Assembly (NCBI RefSeq): GCF_037153975.1
Contig: NZ_JBBAYJ010000014.1
Location: 1 to 64,000, forward strand
From: Aquipuribacter sp. SD81
GTDB taxonomy: Bacteria; Actinomycetota; Actinomycetes; Actinomycetales; JBBAYJ01
Direction: 5' to 3'
Length of the DNA: 64,000 nt
Under the pieces are notes generated by a model that did not search any database, had not been told where the DNA came from, and worked only from the letters and a program-made list of their open reading frames with translations. Position 1 is the first letter of the stretch. Each line of letters starts with the position of its first letter. The position numbers and the translations under genes were made by a program. Shown here one piece after another: positions 8,636 to 16,762 of this stretch.

Positions 8636-11600
8636 TCACCGCCCGGAGCTCCCCTGGCTGGCGTGCCACAGCCGGCGCGGGGCCGAGCGGGAGCCGCCCT
8701 CCCCCGCCGTCCGGCCCGGCTGGTCGCCCCGCTCGGCCCGCTCGCGCTGCGCGCGCTCCCGCTGCGCCCGGGCCTCCTCCGCGAGCTTGCGCGGCTCGCG
8801 CCCGCTCACCCCGGCCGGCTTGATGTCGGCGTACGGGGACTGCACGAAGCCGCTCGCGTGCACGAGCACCCGCCGCCGGGTGCCGCCCATGCCGCCGGCG
8901 TTCTCGCCGCCGTCGGTGCGGCCCGGGCCGGTGCCGGACGGCAGCGAGGCCGTGCTCGCCATGGTCCCGACGGGCGGGCGGACGAGGACGGGCCGGCTCG
9001 AGCGGCTGGCCGCGGCGCCCGCGACGGCGCCGTCGAGCGCGGCCGCGTCGAGGTCGAAGCCGGCGGGGACCGTGTCGAGCAGCGCGTGGACGGCCTCGAG
9101 GCCGCCGTCCTTCCACGCCTGCCACAGCACCGGCAGCTCCCACGCCCCCGTCGCGCGCAGCGACACCCCGCGTGGGCCGGTCCGCCGCAGCACGCCGCGC
9201 ACGAGCAGCAGCCACGAGTGGAACACCGTGGCGGCGTACGGGCCCTGCACGTCCTCGAAGAACGTCGCGTCGACCGCGCCGGTGGCGTCGTCGAGGGTGA
9301 GGAACACGACCCGGCGCCCCGAGCGGATCGGCGGGGTCTGGGTCGCGACCTTGACCCCGGCGACGAGCAGCTCGCTGCGGCTGCGCTGCCCCACGAGGTC
9401 GGGGCTGCGGGTGACGCCGAGCGCGCTGAGCAGCGGGGCGTAGAAGTCGAGGACGTGGCGGGAGGCGTCGAGGCCGAGCACGTCGAGCTCGGCGACGACG
9501 CGCTCCGCGCTCGTCATGTCGGGCAGGTCGGTGCCGACGGTCTCGTCGGGCGCGTCGCCGAGGTCGAGGGCGAGCTGCGCGGCGGGCGGCGCCTCCTGCT
9601 CGGCCATGTGCCCGGCCGTCGTGCCGGCCACCCGGCGGCCGGGGCGGGCGACGCCCCGCCCGCCCGCCCGTCCCGAGCGCGCGACCGACCGGCTCCAGCG
9701 GTCGAGCTCGGCGACCTGCAGGAGCAGGTCGCGCCGCGTGACCCGGCCGCGCCTGCGGGTGGGGACGGCGTAGCCCGCTCCCCCGGCCGGCCCCGGGCCG
9801 AGCACCCGGCCGGTGAGCCCGTACAGCTCGTCGAACGCGCCGGCCATGACGAGCCGCTCCGCGACGGGCCGCGAGACCCCCGCCCGGTGCCAGAAGTCCG
9901 CGAGCGAGCCGTAGGGCCGCCCGGCGACGATGCGCGCGACCTCGGCGTCGGAGATGCCCTTGACGTCGGCAAGCGACAGCCGGATGCCGTAGCCGCGGGC
10001 GTCGGGCAGGCCCGGGGTGCGGGGTGCCTCCCGGGGCGGGGCGCCGAGCACGCCCGGTGGCGGCTCGTCCCAGGGGGCGACCTTCTCCACCCGGTACGTG
10101 CCGTCGGAGGCGTTGACGTCGAGGCCGAGCACCGCGATGCCGAGCTGGCGGGCGTCGTCGAGCACGAGCCGCTTGGGGTACATGCCGGGGTCGTGGGTGA
10201 GCACCCCGGAGAGGAAGGCGGCCGGGTGGTGCCGCTTGAGCCACGCCGACTGGTACGTGGGCAGCGCGAACGCGGCGGCGTGGGCCTTGCAGAACCCGAA
10301 CGAGGCGAACGCCTTGAGCACCTCCCAGAACCGGGAGACGGTCTCGGGGCTGTAGCCGCGGCGCACGGCCGTGGGCACGTACCACTGCTGGACGGCGGCC
10401 TGGCCGTCGGTGGAGCCCATGGAGCGGCGCACCTCGTCGGCCTCCGCGAGGGTGCAGCCGGTCGTGACGGCGACGATGCGGATGACCTGCTCGTGGAACA
10501 CGACGACGCCGTAGGTCTCGGCGAGCACGGGCTCGAGGTCGGGGTGGAGGTACTCGGGCGCGTTCCAGCCCTGCCGGGCCCGCAGGAACGGCGTCACCAT
10601 GTCGGACTTGACCGGGCCGGGGCGGAACAGGGAGATGTCGGTGGTGACGTCCTCGAAGCGGTCGGGGGCGAACTTGCCGACGAGCTCGCGCTGCCCGGGC
10701 GACTCGATCTGGAAGCAGCCGAGGGTGCGGGTCGAGCGGATGAGGGCGTACGTGTCGTCGTCGTCCAGCGGCACCTGCGACCGGTCGTCGAGGTCGACGT
10801 GCTCCCCGTCGACGCGGGCGACCTCCGCGACGGCGTGGGCCATGGCCGACTGCATGCGGATGCCGAGCACGTCGAGCTTGAGCAGCCCCACCTCCTCGAC
10901 GTCGTCCTTGTCGAGCTGGGTCATGGGGTAGCCCTCGTAGCTGGGCTCGACCGGCGTGCGGTCGAGCAGCCCGCCGTCGGACAGGATCACCCCGCACGGG
11001 TGGAGGGCGACGTGGCGCGGCAGGCCGTCGACCGCCTCGACGAGGTCGAAGAAGGCGTCGAGGTCGCCGGAGCCGAGACCGGAGGCGCGCAGCTCGGGCA
11101 GCTCCTCGATGGCCCGGCGGGCGTCGCGCGCGCGGATGTGCGGGAACGACGTCGCGATGGCGTCGACCTCGGTGGGCGGCATGCCGAGCGCGGCGCCCAC
11201 GTCGCGCACGGCGTGGCGCACCCGGTAGGTGTCCATCATCGACACGCACGTGACCCGGTCGCCGCCGAAGCGCGCGAGGACCGCGTCGTACACCTCCTTG
11301 CGCCGCGCGGACTCCACGTCGACGTCGACGTCGGGCAGGGTCGCGCGCAGCGGCGACAGGAACCGCTCCATGAGCAGGCCGTGGCGGACGGGGTCGACCC
11401 CGGAGATCCCGAGCACGTGGCACACGAGGCTGCCCGCGCCCGACCCGCGCGCCGCGACCCGGACGCCGAGGCCGCGGGTGAGGTCGCACACCTCCGCGAC
11501 GGTGAGGAAGTACCCGGCGAAGCCGAGCCGCGCGACGACGTCGAGCTCGTCGGCGAGGCGCGCGGCGATGTCGGCGGGGCCCGCGTGGCCGGTCGGCGTG

Positions 11601-12742
11601 GGCACGCCGCGCCCGCCGTAGACCCGGTCCAGGCCCTCGCGGCAGCGTGCGGCGAGGACGGCCTGCAGGTCGGTGCCCGCGTCGTGGCCGAGCACCTCGG
11701 CCTCCGGCAGGTGGACCGAGCCGACGGACAGGTCGGCGGCGGGGTCGAGGCGGCAGCGGTCGGCGAGCGCGGCGGTGGTGGCGAGCAGGCGGGCGGCGAT
11801 CCGGCCGGTGTCCTCGTCGCGGCTGCCGGGCAGCCCGGCGGCGAGGCCGGCGACCTCGCGGGCGCGGGCGGCCATGTCGGCGCCGTCGGCGAGGTGCCCT
11901 GCGCTCGTCGTCCGGTCGAGGTGGCGGGGGTCCAGGCGCACGAGGCGGCGGGCGGCGTCGAGCACGTCGACGGTGAGCCCGTCGCCGACGTCGACGTGGC
12001 GGACGGCGTTGGTGAGGACGGCGGGCACGCCCGCGGCGTCGGCGACGGCGAGCATGCGGGCGGCGAGCCCGACGCTGCCGGGGGTGTCGCGGGGGCCGCG
12101 GTGGTGGACGACCTCGACGAACAGGCTCCCGGCGGGCAGCCGGTCCGCCCAGCGGCGCAGCAGCCGCACCGCGAGGTCGTCGCGGCGGGCGAGCACGGCG
12201 CGGCCGACCTCGGAGTGCGGGCCGAGCAGCACCGCGAGCGCGGGGGCGCCGGTGCGCGGGTCGCGCGCGTGGGAGACGAGGAGGTCCTCGGTGGCCACGG
12301 GCCGCCCCCGCTCGCCGCGGGCGTGGGTCGCGGACACGAGCCGGCACACCCGCGCCCACCCGGCCCCGGCCGGCAGCCCGGCACGCCGGTCCGCGCCGAG
12401 GGCGAGGACGGTCGCGCGCGGGTGGCGGGGGTCGACCTGCGCCCCGCCGCGGGCGGGGGTGCGGCGGGCACGGGCCGCGACGGCCGCCGACGGGTCGGCC
12501 CACGCCGGCAGCCCCGCGAGCGCCCCGGACGGCTCGAGGGCGAGGTCGGTGCCGAGCAGCGGGTCGATGCCCGCGTCGGCGCACGCGGTGGCGAACTTCA
12601 CCGCGCCGTAGCAGCCGTCGCGGTCGGTGAGGGCGAGCGCGTCCATGCCGTGCTCGACCGCGCGCGCCACGAGCGCCGCCGGGGTTGAGGCGCCGTGGCG
12701 CAGCGAGTACCCGGAGGCGACGTGGAGGTGGGTGAACGGCAC
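8636..12742 (-). CDS. dnaE2: Error-prone DNA polymerase III alpha subunit (DnaE2/ImuC type)
   Basis: A 1368-residue C-family polymerase. An N-terminal PHP domain (HLHVASGYS at residue 5) is followed by the palm with LPDVDVDVE, catalytic D471 and D473, then SLFRPGPVKSDMVTPFL, the FCKAHAAAFA fingers motif and an OB-fold (LLVAGVKVATQTPP). The PHP site is degenerate: TDRDGCYG replaces the usual TDHGNMFG. The length exceeds typical DnaE2 (about 1080). The last 90 residues are an Arg/Glu-rich segment with FVQSPYADIKPAG. It lies with a HEPN gene, a DUF6504 gene and dinB downstream of two LexA boxes, so a role in SOS mutagenesis is likely. The chromosomal replicase DnaE1 is less likely from context. 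Confidence 0.88.
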   Translation of the reverse strand: MPFTHLHVASGYSLRHGASTPAALVARAVEHGMDALALTDRDGCYGAVKFATACADAGIDPLLGTDLALEPSGALAGLPAWADPSAAVAARARRTPARGGAQVDPRHPRATVLALGADRRAGLPAGAGWARVCRLVSATHARGERGRPVATEDLLVSHARDPRTGAPALAVLLGPHSEVGRAVLARRDDLAVRLLRRWADRLPAGSLFVEVVHHRGPRDTPGSVGLAARMLAVADAAGVPAVLTNAVRHVDVGDGLTVDVLDAARRLVRLDPRHLDRTTSAGHLADGADMAARAREVAGLAAGLPGSRDEDTGRIAARLLATTAALADRCRLDPAADLSVGSVHLPEAEVLGHDAGTDLQAVLAARCREGLDRVYGGRGVPTPTGHAGPADIAARLADELDVVARLGFAGYFLTVAEVCDLTRGLGVRVAARGSGAGSLVCHVLGISGVDPVRHGLLMERFLSPLRATLPDVDVDVESARRKEVYDAVLARFGGDRVTCVSMMDTYRVRHAVRDVGAALGMPPTEVDAIATSFPHIRARDARRAIEELPELRASGLGSGDLDAFFDLVEAVDGLPRHVALHPCGVILSDGGLLDRTPVEPSYEGYPMTQLDKDDVEEVGLLKLDVLGIRMQSAMAHAVAEVARVDGEHVDLDDRSQVPLDDDDTYALIRSTRTLGCFQIESPGQRELVGKFAPDRFEDVTTDISLFRPGPVKSDMVTPFLRARQGWNAPEYLHPDLEPVLAETYGVVVFHEQVIRIVAVTTGCTLAEADEVRRSMGSTDGQAAVQQWYVPTAVRRGYSPETVSRFWEVLKAFASFGFCKAHAAAFALPTYQSAWLKRHHPAAFLSGVLTHDPGMYPKRLVLDDARQLGIAVLGLDVNASDGTYRVEKVAPWDEPPPGVLGAPPREAPRTPGLPDARGYGIRLSLADVKGISDAEVARIVAGRPYGSLADFWHRAGVSRPVAERLVMAGAFDELYGLTGRVLGPGPAGGAGYAVPTRRRGRVTRRDLLLQVAELDRWSRSVARSGRAGGRGVARPGRRVAGTTAGHMAEQEAPPAAQLALDLGDAPDETVGTDLPDMTSAERVVAELDVLGLDASRHVLDFYAPLLSALGVTRSPDLVGQRSRSELLVAGVKVATQTPPIRSGRRVVFLTLDDATGAVDATFFEDVQGPYAATVFHSWLLLVRGVLRRTGPRGVSLRATGAWELPVLWQAWKDGGLEAVHALLDTVPAGFDLDAAALDGAVAGAAASRSSRPVLVRPPVGTMASTASLPSGTGPGRTDGGENAGGMGGTRRRVLVHASGFVQSPYADIKPAGVSGREPRKLAEEARAQRERAQRERAERGDQPGRTAGEGGSRSAPRRLWHASQGSSGR

Positions 12743-12796
12743 GGTGGGGCTCCGGAGGTGGTGGCGAGCGGGTGGTGGTGAGCGGACCGGGGGCGG

Positions 12797-13282
12797 TCAG
12801 CGCGAGCCGGGCACGACGTCCGGCAGGACGGGGCGCCACGGCAGCCCGAGGCACCGGCTGACGGCGCGCAGGAACTGCTCGGCGTCGCGGAGCAGGTCGT
12901 CGGCCTGGCGCGCGTCGTGGCGCGCGTGGTGGCGGGCGGGGTCGTGGCCGGGCTGATGGGCGCCGGCCGGCCCGCCGAGCGTGCCGAGGTACTGCGCCCA
13001 CTCGGTGAGCTCCGGGGCGAGGCGCGGCAGGACCTGCCACACGCTGCGCGGCCGGGAGCGGGCGGGACCGGGCCGGCCGCGGACGGCGAGCACGGCGGTG
13101 GCCGCCCGCAGCGCCGCCAGGTGCGCCCCGGTCCAGCGGGCACCGGCGTCGAGCTCGACGGCCGCCGCCTGCAGCCCCTCGCGGGCGCGGTCGAGCAGCG
13201 CGACCGCGGCGGCGCCCGGCACGGCCACGAGCGCGATCTCGGCCTCACGGACCTCGAGCACCCGGGAGGTCGGCCCCGTCAT
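12797..13282 (-). CDS. SAV_6107-like HEPN domain protein
   Basis: A 161-residue, mostly helical, Ala/Arg-rich protein starting MTGPTSRVLEVREAEIALVA. The body has the pattern of the SAV_6107 HEPN family: ALLDRAREGLQAAAVELDA, HLAALRAATAVLAVRGRPG, SVWQVLPRLAPELTEWAQYL, and ADDLLRDAEQFLRAVSRCLG. The classical HEPN nuclease R-X4-6-H motif is not evident, so nuclease activity should not be assumed. TGATG overlap with the DUF6504 gene shows coupling, and dnaE2 starts 54 bp downstream. Family members accompany error-prone polymerases in many actinobacteria; the function is unknown. Confidence 0.75.
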   Translation of the reverse strand: MTGPTSRVLEVREAEIALVAVPGAAAVALLDRAREGLQAAAVELDAGARWTGAHLAALRAATAVLAVRGRPGPARSRPRSVWQVLPRLAPELTEWAQYLGTLGGPAGAHQPGHDPARHHARHDARQADDLLRDAEQFLRAVSRCLGLPWRPVLPDVVPGSR

Positions 13283-13677
13283 CAGTCCAACCGGCACAGC
13301 AGCCACCACTCCCCCTCGCCGGCGGGCCGGACGGGGGCCGCCCCGCGGCCCGGGTCGTGCCCCGCACCACCCGCGGCCGCGGCACCCGCACCGGCGAGCA
13401 CCAGCCGGTCGAGCGGCACGACGCGGGCGATGTCGTACACGGCCGTGCCCGCCCAGCGACCGGGACCGGCCTCGACCCGCCAGACCCTCCGTTCGTAGGG
13501 CAGCGGCTCGCCACGGCGGACGTCGACCTCCCACCACGCCTCCCGCTCCAGCCAGTCGGCGAGGACGGTGGTGACGACGTGGAGGCGGTCGCGCCAGATG
13601 AAGGCGTCCGGCCTCGCGGGCGACCCGTCACCGGGGTCGACGACCCTCACCTGGACCTGCTCGTCGTAGCGGCGCAC
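13282..13677 (-). CDS. DUF6504 family small protein, first gene of the SOS cluster
   Basis: A 131-residue protein. I place the start at GTG 13677, reading VRRYDEQVQVRVVD, because GAGGAGG lies six bases before it and the family begins RRYDE; the upstream ATG at 13710 would leave no room for a promoter beyond the LexA boxes. Conserved features are DAFIWRDRLHVVTTVLADW, WWEVDVRRGE, YDIARVVPLDRLVL and a C-terminal WWLLCRLD. DUF6504 proteins sit with Pol IV or error-prone polymerases in actinobacteria and their function is unknown. Its stop overlaps the HEPN start. Confidence 0.8.
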   Translation of the reverse strand: MRRYDEQVQVRVVDPGDGSPARPDAFIWRDRLHVVTTVLADWLEREAWWEVDVRRGEPLPYERRVWRVEAGPGRWAGTAVYDIARVVPLDRLVLAGAGAAAAGGAGHDPGRGAAPVRPAGEGEWWLLCRLD

Positions 13678-13712
13678 GATGGACCTCCTCGCTCCCCGGA
13701 CCTCGTCCATGA

Positions 13713-13744
13713 TCGAACCTGTGTTCGAACGAACGCGTGTTCGA
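13713..13744 (-). promoter_or_regulatory. Two abutting LexA (SOS) boxes
   Basis: TCGAACCTGTGTTCGA at 13713-13728 is a perfect match to the actinobacterial/Gram-positive SOS box (TCGAAC-N4-GTTCGA). ACGAACGCGTGTTCGA at 13729-13744 follows with no gap and one changed base. They lie 36 bp upstream of the DUF6504 start and should repress the DUF6504-HEPN-dnaE2-methyltransferase-dinB cluster until RecA is activated. The divergent ybaK promoter is about 55 bp away and may also be affected. Confidence 0.93.
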
Positions 13745-13798
13745 AGAGTAGGACCGAGCCCGGTCGACGTCCACCGCTCCGGCGTGTCGCCCGCCTCC

Positions 13799-13804
13799 TA
13801 GGCT
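13799..13804 (+). promoter_or_regulatory. -10 box of the ybaK-like gene
   Basis: TAGGCT lies seven bases before the GTG start and no ribosome site intervenes, which suggests a leaderless transcript. Confidence 0.6.
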
Positions 13805-13811
13805 CTGCTCC

Positions 13812-14357
13812 GTGACCGAGCCGCTCGACCTCACCAGCCACGCCGGCGTCGGCCGGGTCCGCGCCGCCCTGCACGCCGCGGGCGTCGACGACGCCGCCGA
13901 GCGCATCCGCACCCTCGACTCCGGCGCCCGCACCGCGGCCGAGGCCGCCGCGAGCCTGGGGGTCGGCGTCGCGCAGATCGCGAACTCGCTCGTCTTCGTC
14001 GCGCAGCCCCACCACGACGCCGTCGGCGGCGACGACCCCTTCCCCGTCCTCGTCCTGGCCTCCGGCGGGCACCGCGTCGACACCGACCTCGTCGCACGGG
14101 CGCTCGACGTCGCCTCCGTCGGCAAGGCCGACGCCGGGCTCGTCCGGCAGTCGACCGGCTTCGTCATCGGCGGGGTCGCCCCCGTCGGGCACACGCACGA
14201 GCTGCCGACCCTCGTCGACGCCGACCTCGCCCACCTCGGCGAGGTGTGGGCCGCCGCCGGGCACCCGCACGCCGTGTTCCCCACCACCCACGACGAGCTC
14301 GTGCGCATCACGGGCGGCACGAGCGCCACCGTGTCCGCCGCCCCGGCGACCGGCTGA
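13812..14357 (+). CDS. YbaK/ProX-type aminoacyl-tRNA deacylase
   Basis: A 181-residue protein with a full YbaK domain: RIRTLDSGARTAAEAAASLG near the N-terminus, VGVAQIANSLVF, then ASGGHRVDTDLVARAL, the conserved DAGLVRQSTGFVIGGVAPVGH and the C-terminal TTHDELVRITGG. Members hydrolyse mischarged tRNAs (for example Cys- or Ala-tRNAPro) in trans. The specific substrate cannot be told from sequence. It is divergent from the SOS cluster and monocistronic. Confidence 0.9.
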   Translation: MTEPLDLTSHAGVGRVRAALHAAGVDDAAERIRTLDSGARTAAEAAASLGVGVAQIANSLVFVAQPHHDAVGGDDPFPVLVLASGGHRVDTDLVARALDVASVGKADAGLVRQSTGFVIGGVAPVGHTHELPTLVDADLAHLGEVWAAAGHPHAVFPTTHDELVRITGGTSATVSAAPATG

Positions 14358-14450
14358 GCCGCCCCCCGGAGCCGCACCCGTCCCCGGCGTCCGAGCCGTC
14401 CCGGAGCCGCGCGGTCGGACGAGCGGCGCAGCCGGGCCCCTCGCGCGGCG

Positions 14451-14591
14451 CTCACGACGGGTGCTGGCTCCCGCCCGGCGACACGCCGACGCGCACGTGC
14501 GGGACCCAGCACTCGTCGCACCCGCACGAGTGCTGGGTCCTGGCCCTCCCGGACGGCGTGTCGACCCTCCGGACCCAGCCCCCGTCGTGAG
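14451..14591. repeat. 141-bp symmetric palindromic element
   Basis: The element is symmetric about 14521. Its core is a perfect 15-bp inverted repeat, GGACCCAGCACTCGT (14502-14516) and its complement (14526-14540) around a 9-base loop. The outer arms match again: CTCACGACGGG at both ends (11 bp), GCTGG, TCC, and CGACACGCCG, with mismatched bulges between. It fills most of the otherwise gene-free interval 14358-14705. The size and nested symmetry resemble a REP/BIME or MITE-type mobile palindrome rather than a simple terminator. Confidence 0.85.
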
Positions 14592-14692
14592 CGCCGCGAC
14601 CCCCACCCGTGAGGCGGCCGGGTCCGAGCCCCCGCCCCCGGGCACCCGCGGGCACGCCCGGCGCCGACCGTGTCCCCGCGGCGGGCCGCACC

Positions 14693-14698
14693 TACGAT
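14693..14698 (+). promoter_or_regulatory. -10 box of cruF
   Basis: TACGAT ends seven bases before ATG 14706. It overlaps an alternative in-frame ATG at 14697, which argues for 14706 as the real, probably leaderless, start. Confidence 0.6.
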
Positions 14699-14705
14699 GA
14701 GCACC

Positions 14706-15620
14706 ATGCGCGACGCACGTGACGGCGACGTCCGGGCCCGGCGCCGGGGGCTGCTGAGCCCCGTCGGCGTGCCGCTCGTGCTCGCCGCCGTCACCGTCCT
14801 CGTCCAGGTCGCGTACCCGCTGCTGGACGGGCGGGCGCTCGCGTGGTCGACGACCGCGACGGTCGTGCTGTTCTGCGCGGCGAGCCTCGCGCACGCCGCG
14901 CTCACCGCGGGGGCCCGGACCGCGGTCCTCGTGCTCCTCGTCGCGGGCGGCGCCGGCCTGGTGGCCGAGGCCGTGGGCACCGCGACCGGGTTCCCCTTCG
15001 GCCCCTACGAGTACACGGGCACGCTCGGGTGGGAGGTGCTCGACGTCCCCGTCCTCATCCCGCTCGCCTGGACGATGATGGCGTGGCCGATGCTCCTGCT
15101 CGGGCGGCGGCTCGCCGACGCGCTCGTGGGAAGCCGGTCACGGGCGACCACGGCGCTCACCACCGCGCTCACCACGGCGCTCACCGCGGTGCTCGGCGGG
15201 CTGGGCCTCGCCTCGTGGGACCTGTACCTCGACCCGCAGATGACCGACGCCGGCCACTGGGTCTTCGCCTCCCCGGAGCCGGGGCTGCCGGGCGTCCCCG
15301 GCATCCCCCTCACGAACTACGCCGGCTGGGTGCTGGTGTCGCTCGTCATGGTCCGTGCGCTCGACGTCGTCGTGCCGCGGACCGCGGGCCGCGGCCGCGC
15401 CGCCGACGAGCTCGTGCCCGCGCTGCTGCTGGGCTGGACGTGGCTCGGCTCGGCGCTGGCGAACGTCGCGTTCTTCGGACGACCCGAGGTCGCCGCCTAC
15501 GGGTTCGTGGGCATGGGCGTGCTCGTCGGGCCCTACCTGTGGCTGCACGTGCGGGGCGCGCGCCGGAGCCTCGACGGGCCCGCACCGGCGCGGGTGCGCC
15601 GCTCCGGGTCGCGGGCGTGA
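14706..15620 (+). CDS. cruF: CruF-like carotenoid 1',2'-hydratase (DUF422 membrane protein)
   Basis: A 304-residue protein with seven to eight membrane segments. The family signature is ATGFPFGPYEYTGTLGWE with VPVLIPLAWTMMAWP, followed by ASWDLYLDPQMTDAGHWVF and PLTNYAGWVLVSLVM. CruF hydrates the terminal psi-end double bond of acyclic carotenoids in the membrane to give 1'-hydroxy ends. The gene opens a three-gene operon with a glycosyltransferase and a CrtI-type desaturase, all joined by GTGA/ATGA overlaps. The product is therefore likely a hydroxylated, possibly glycosylated, acyclic carotenoid. The coding sequence holds a 12-bp tandem repeat near codons 148-163. Confidence 0.85.
   Translation: MRDARDGDVRARRRGLLSPVGVPLVLAAVTVLVQVAYPLLDGRALAWSTTATVVLFCAASLAHAALTAGARTAVLVLLVAGGAGLVAEAVGTATGFPFGPYEYTGTLGWEVLDVPVLIPLAWTMMAWPMLLLGRRLADALVGSRSRATTALTTALTTALTAVLGGLGLASWDLYLDPQMTDAGHWVFASPEPGLPGVPGIPLTNYAGWVLVSLVMVRALDVVVPRTAGRGRAADELVPALLLGWTWLGSALANVAFFGRPEVAAYGFVGMGVLVGPYLWLHVRGARRSLDGPAPARVRRSGSRA
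15147..15194 (+). repeat. Four 12-bp tandem repeats inside cruF
   Basis: ACCACGGCGCTC, ACCACCGCGCTC, ACCACGGCGCTC and ACCGCGGTGCTC run head to tail and encode TTAL-TTAL-TTAL-TAVL at a cytoplasmic loop/membrane boundary. The unit is a multiple of three, so copy-number change would keep the frame. Confidence 0.9.
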
Positions 15621-16762
15621 GCCGCGCCCTCCGTCGCGCCGGGTCCGTCCTCACCACCACCGGGACGCTGCTCGCGTGCGCCCTCACCGCCCACACGGTC
15701 GTCAACGCGGCCCGGCTGCGACGCCCGCCGGACGACCCGCCGGAGACCACGGAGCGCGTGAGCGTGCTCGTGCCGGCGCGGGACGAGGCGGCGACGCTGC
15801 CGAGGCTGCTCGAGCGGCTCGCCGAGCAGGTGGGCGTCCCCGACCTCGAGATCCTCGTGTGCGACGACCGCAGCAGCGACGGCACCGCCGACGTCGTTCG
15901 CGCCGCCGCCCGGCGGGACCCGCGCGTCAGGCTGGTGGAGGGCGCCGAGCCGCCGCCGGGCTGGCTCGGCAAGCCGCACGCGTGCGACCGGCTCGCCCGG
16001 GCCGCCACCGGCGACGTGCTCGTCCTGGTCGACGCCGACGTCGTCCTGGCCCCGCACGCGGTGGCCGCGACCGTCGCCCTGCTCCGCGGCAGCGGCCTCG
16101 ACCTCGTCTCGCCGTACCCGCGCCAGGAGGCGGTGACCGCCGGCGAGCGGCTCGTGCAGCCGCTGCTGCAGTGGTCGTGGCTGACGACGCTGCCCCTCGG
16201 TCCGGCCGAGCGCTCGCCGCGGGCGAGCCTCGCGGCGGCGAACGGCCAGCTGCTCGCCGTCGACGCCGCCGCCTACCGTCGCGCGGGCGGCCACGCCGCC
16301 GTGGCCGGGGAGGTGCTGGAGGACATCGCGCTGCTCCGAGCGGTCAAGCGCACGGGCGGGCGCGGCGTGCCGTGCGACGGCAGCACGGTCGCCTCGTGCC
16401 GCATGTACTCCTCGTGGCAGGAGGTGGAGGCCGGGTACACGAAGTCGCTGTGGTCGGCGTTCGGGTCCGCGCCGGGCGCCGCCGCCGTCATGGCCGTCCT
16501 GCTGCTCACCTACGTGTGGCCCGCGGCCGCGGCGCTGCTCGGCTCCCGGGTCGGGGCCGTCGGGTACCTCGCGGGCGTGGCCGGCCGCTACGTCGCCGCC
16601 GAGCGGACCGGCGGACGGTCCCTGCCCGACGCCCTCGCGCACCCCGCGTCCGTCGCCGCCGCCGCGTGGCTCACCGCCCGCTCGTTCGCGGGGCGGCGCT
16701 CCGGCACGCTGACGTGGAAGGGTCGTCCCGTGGGGACGCACCGGCGGAGGGACGGACGATGA
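15617..16762 (+). CDS. GT2-family carotenoid glycosyltransferase (CruC/CruG-like)
   Basis: A 381-residue GT-A glycosyltransferase. An N-terminal membrane segment (about residues 9-28) precedes VSVLVPARDEAATLPRLLE, VCDDRSSDGTADVV, the sugar-nucleotide DxD in LVDADVVLAPHAVAA and the acceptor-region motif GEVLEDIALLRAVK. Two C-terminal membrane segments follow. It is translationally coupled to cruF and to the desaturase, which suggests it glycosylates the hydroxyl made by CruF or a neighbouring one. Sugar donor and exact position are unknown; the alternative is a lipid glycosyltransferase. Confidence 0.75.
   Translation: MSRALRRAGSVLTTTGTLLACALTAHTVVNAARLRRPPDDPPETTERVSVLVPARDEAATLPRLLERLAEQVGVPDLEILVCDDRSSDGTADVVRAAARRDPRVRLVEGAEPPPGWLGKPHACDRLARAATGDVLVLVDADVVLAPHAVAATVALLRGSGLDLVSPYPRQEAVTAGERLVQPLLQWSWLTTLPLGPAERSPRASLAAANGQLLAVDAAAYRRAGGHAAVAGEVLEDIALLRAVKRTGGRGVPCDGSTVASCRMYSSWQEVEAGYTKSLWSAFGSAPGAAAVMAVLLLTYVWPAAAALLGSRVGAVGYLAGVAGRYVAAERTGGRSLPDALAHPASVAAAAWLTARSFAGRRSGTLTWKGRPVGTHRRRDGR

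Noticed and set aside
8636-12742. Chromosomal replicase DnaE1
   Set aside because: The LexA-controlled context with dinB, degenerate PHP site and associated HEPN/DUF6504 genes favour the error-prone type.
7794-13040. A 1748-codon open frame on the minus strand across dnaE2 and its neighbours
   Set aside because: It is a shadow frame: its translation is almost all Arg, Pro, Ala and Gly, as expected for GC-rich DNA read out of frame, while the dnaE2 frame has clear polymerase motifs.
13708-13710. ATG start for the DUF6504 gene
   Set aside because: It would put the LexA boxes three bases from the start; GTG 13677 has a strong ribosome site and fits the family N-terminus.
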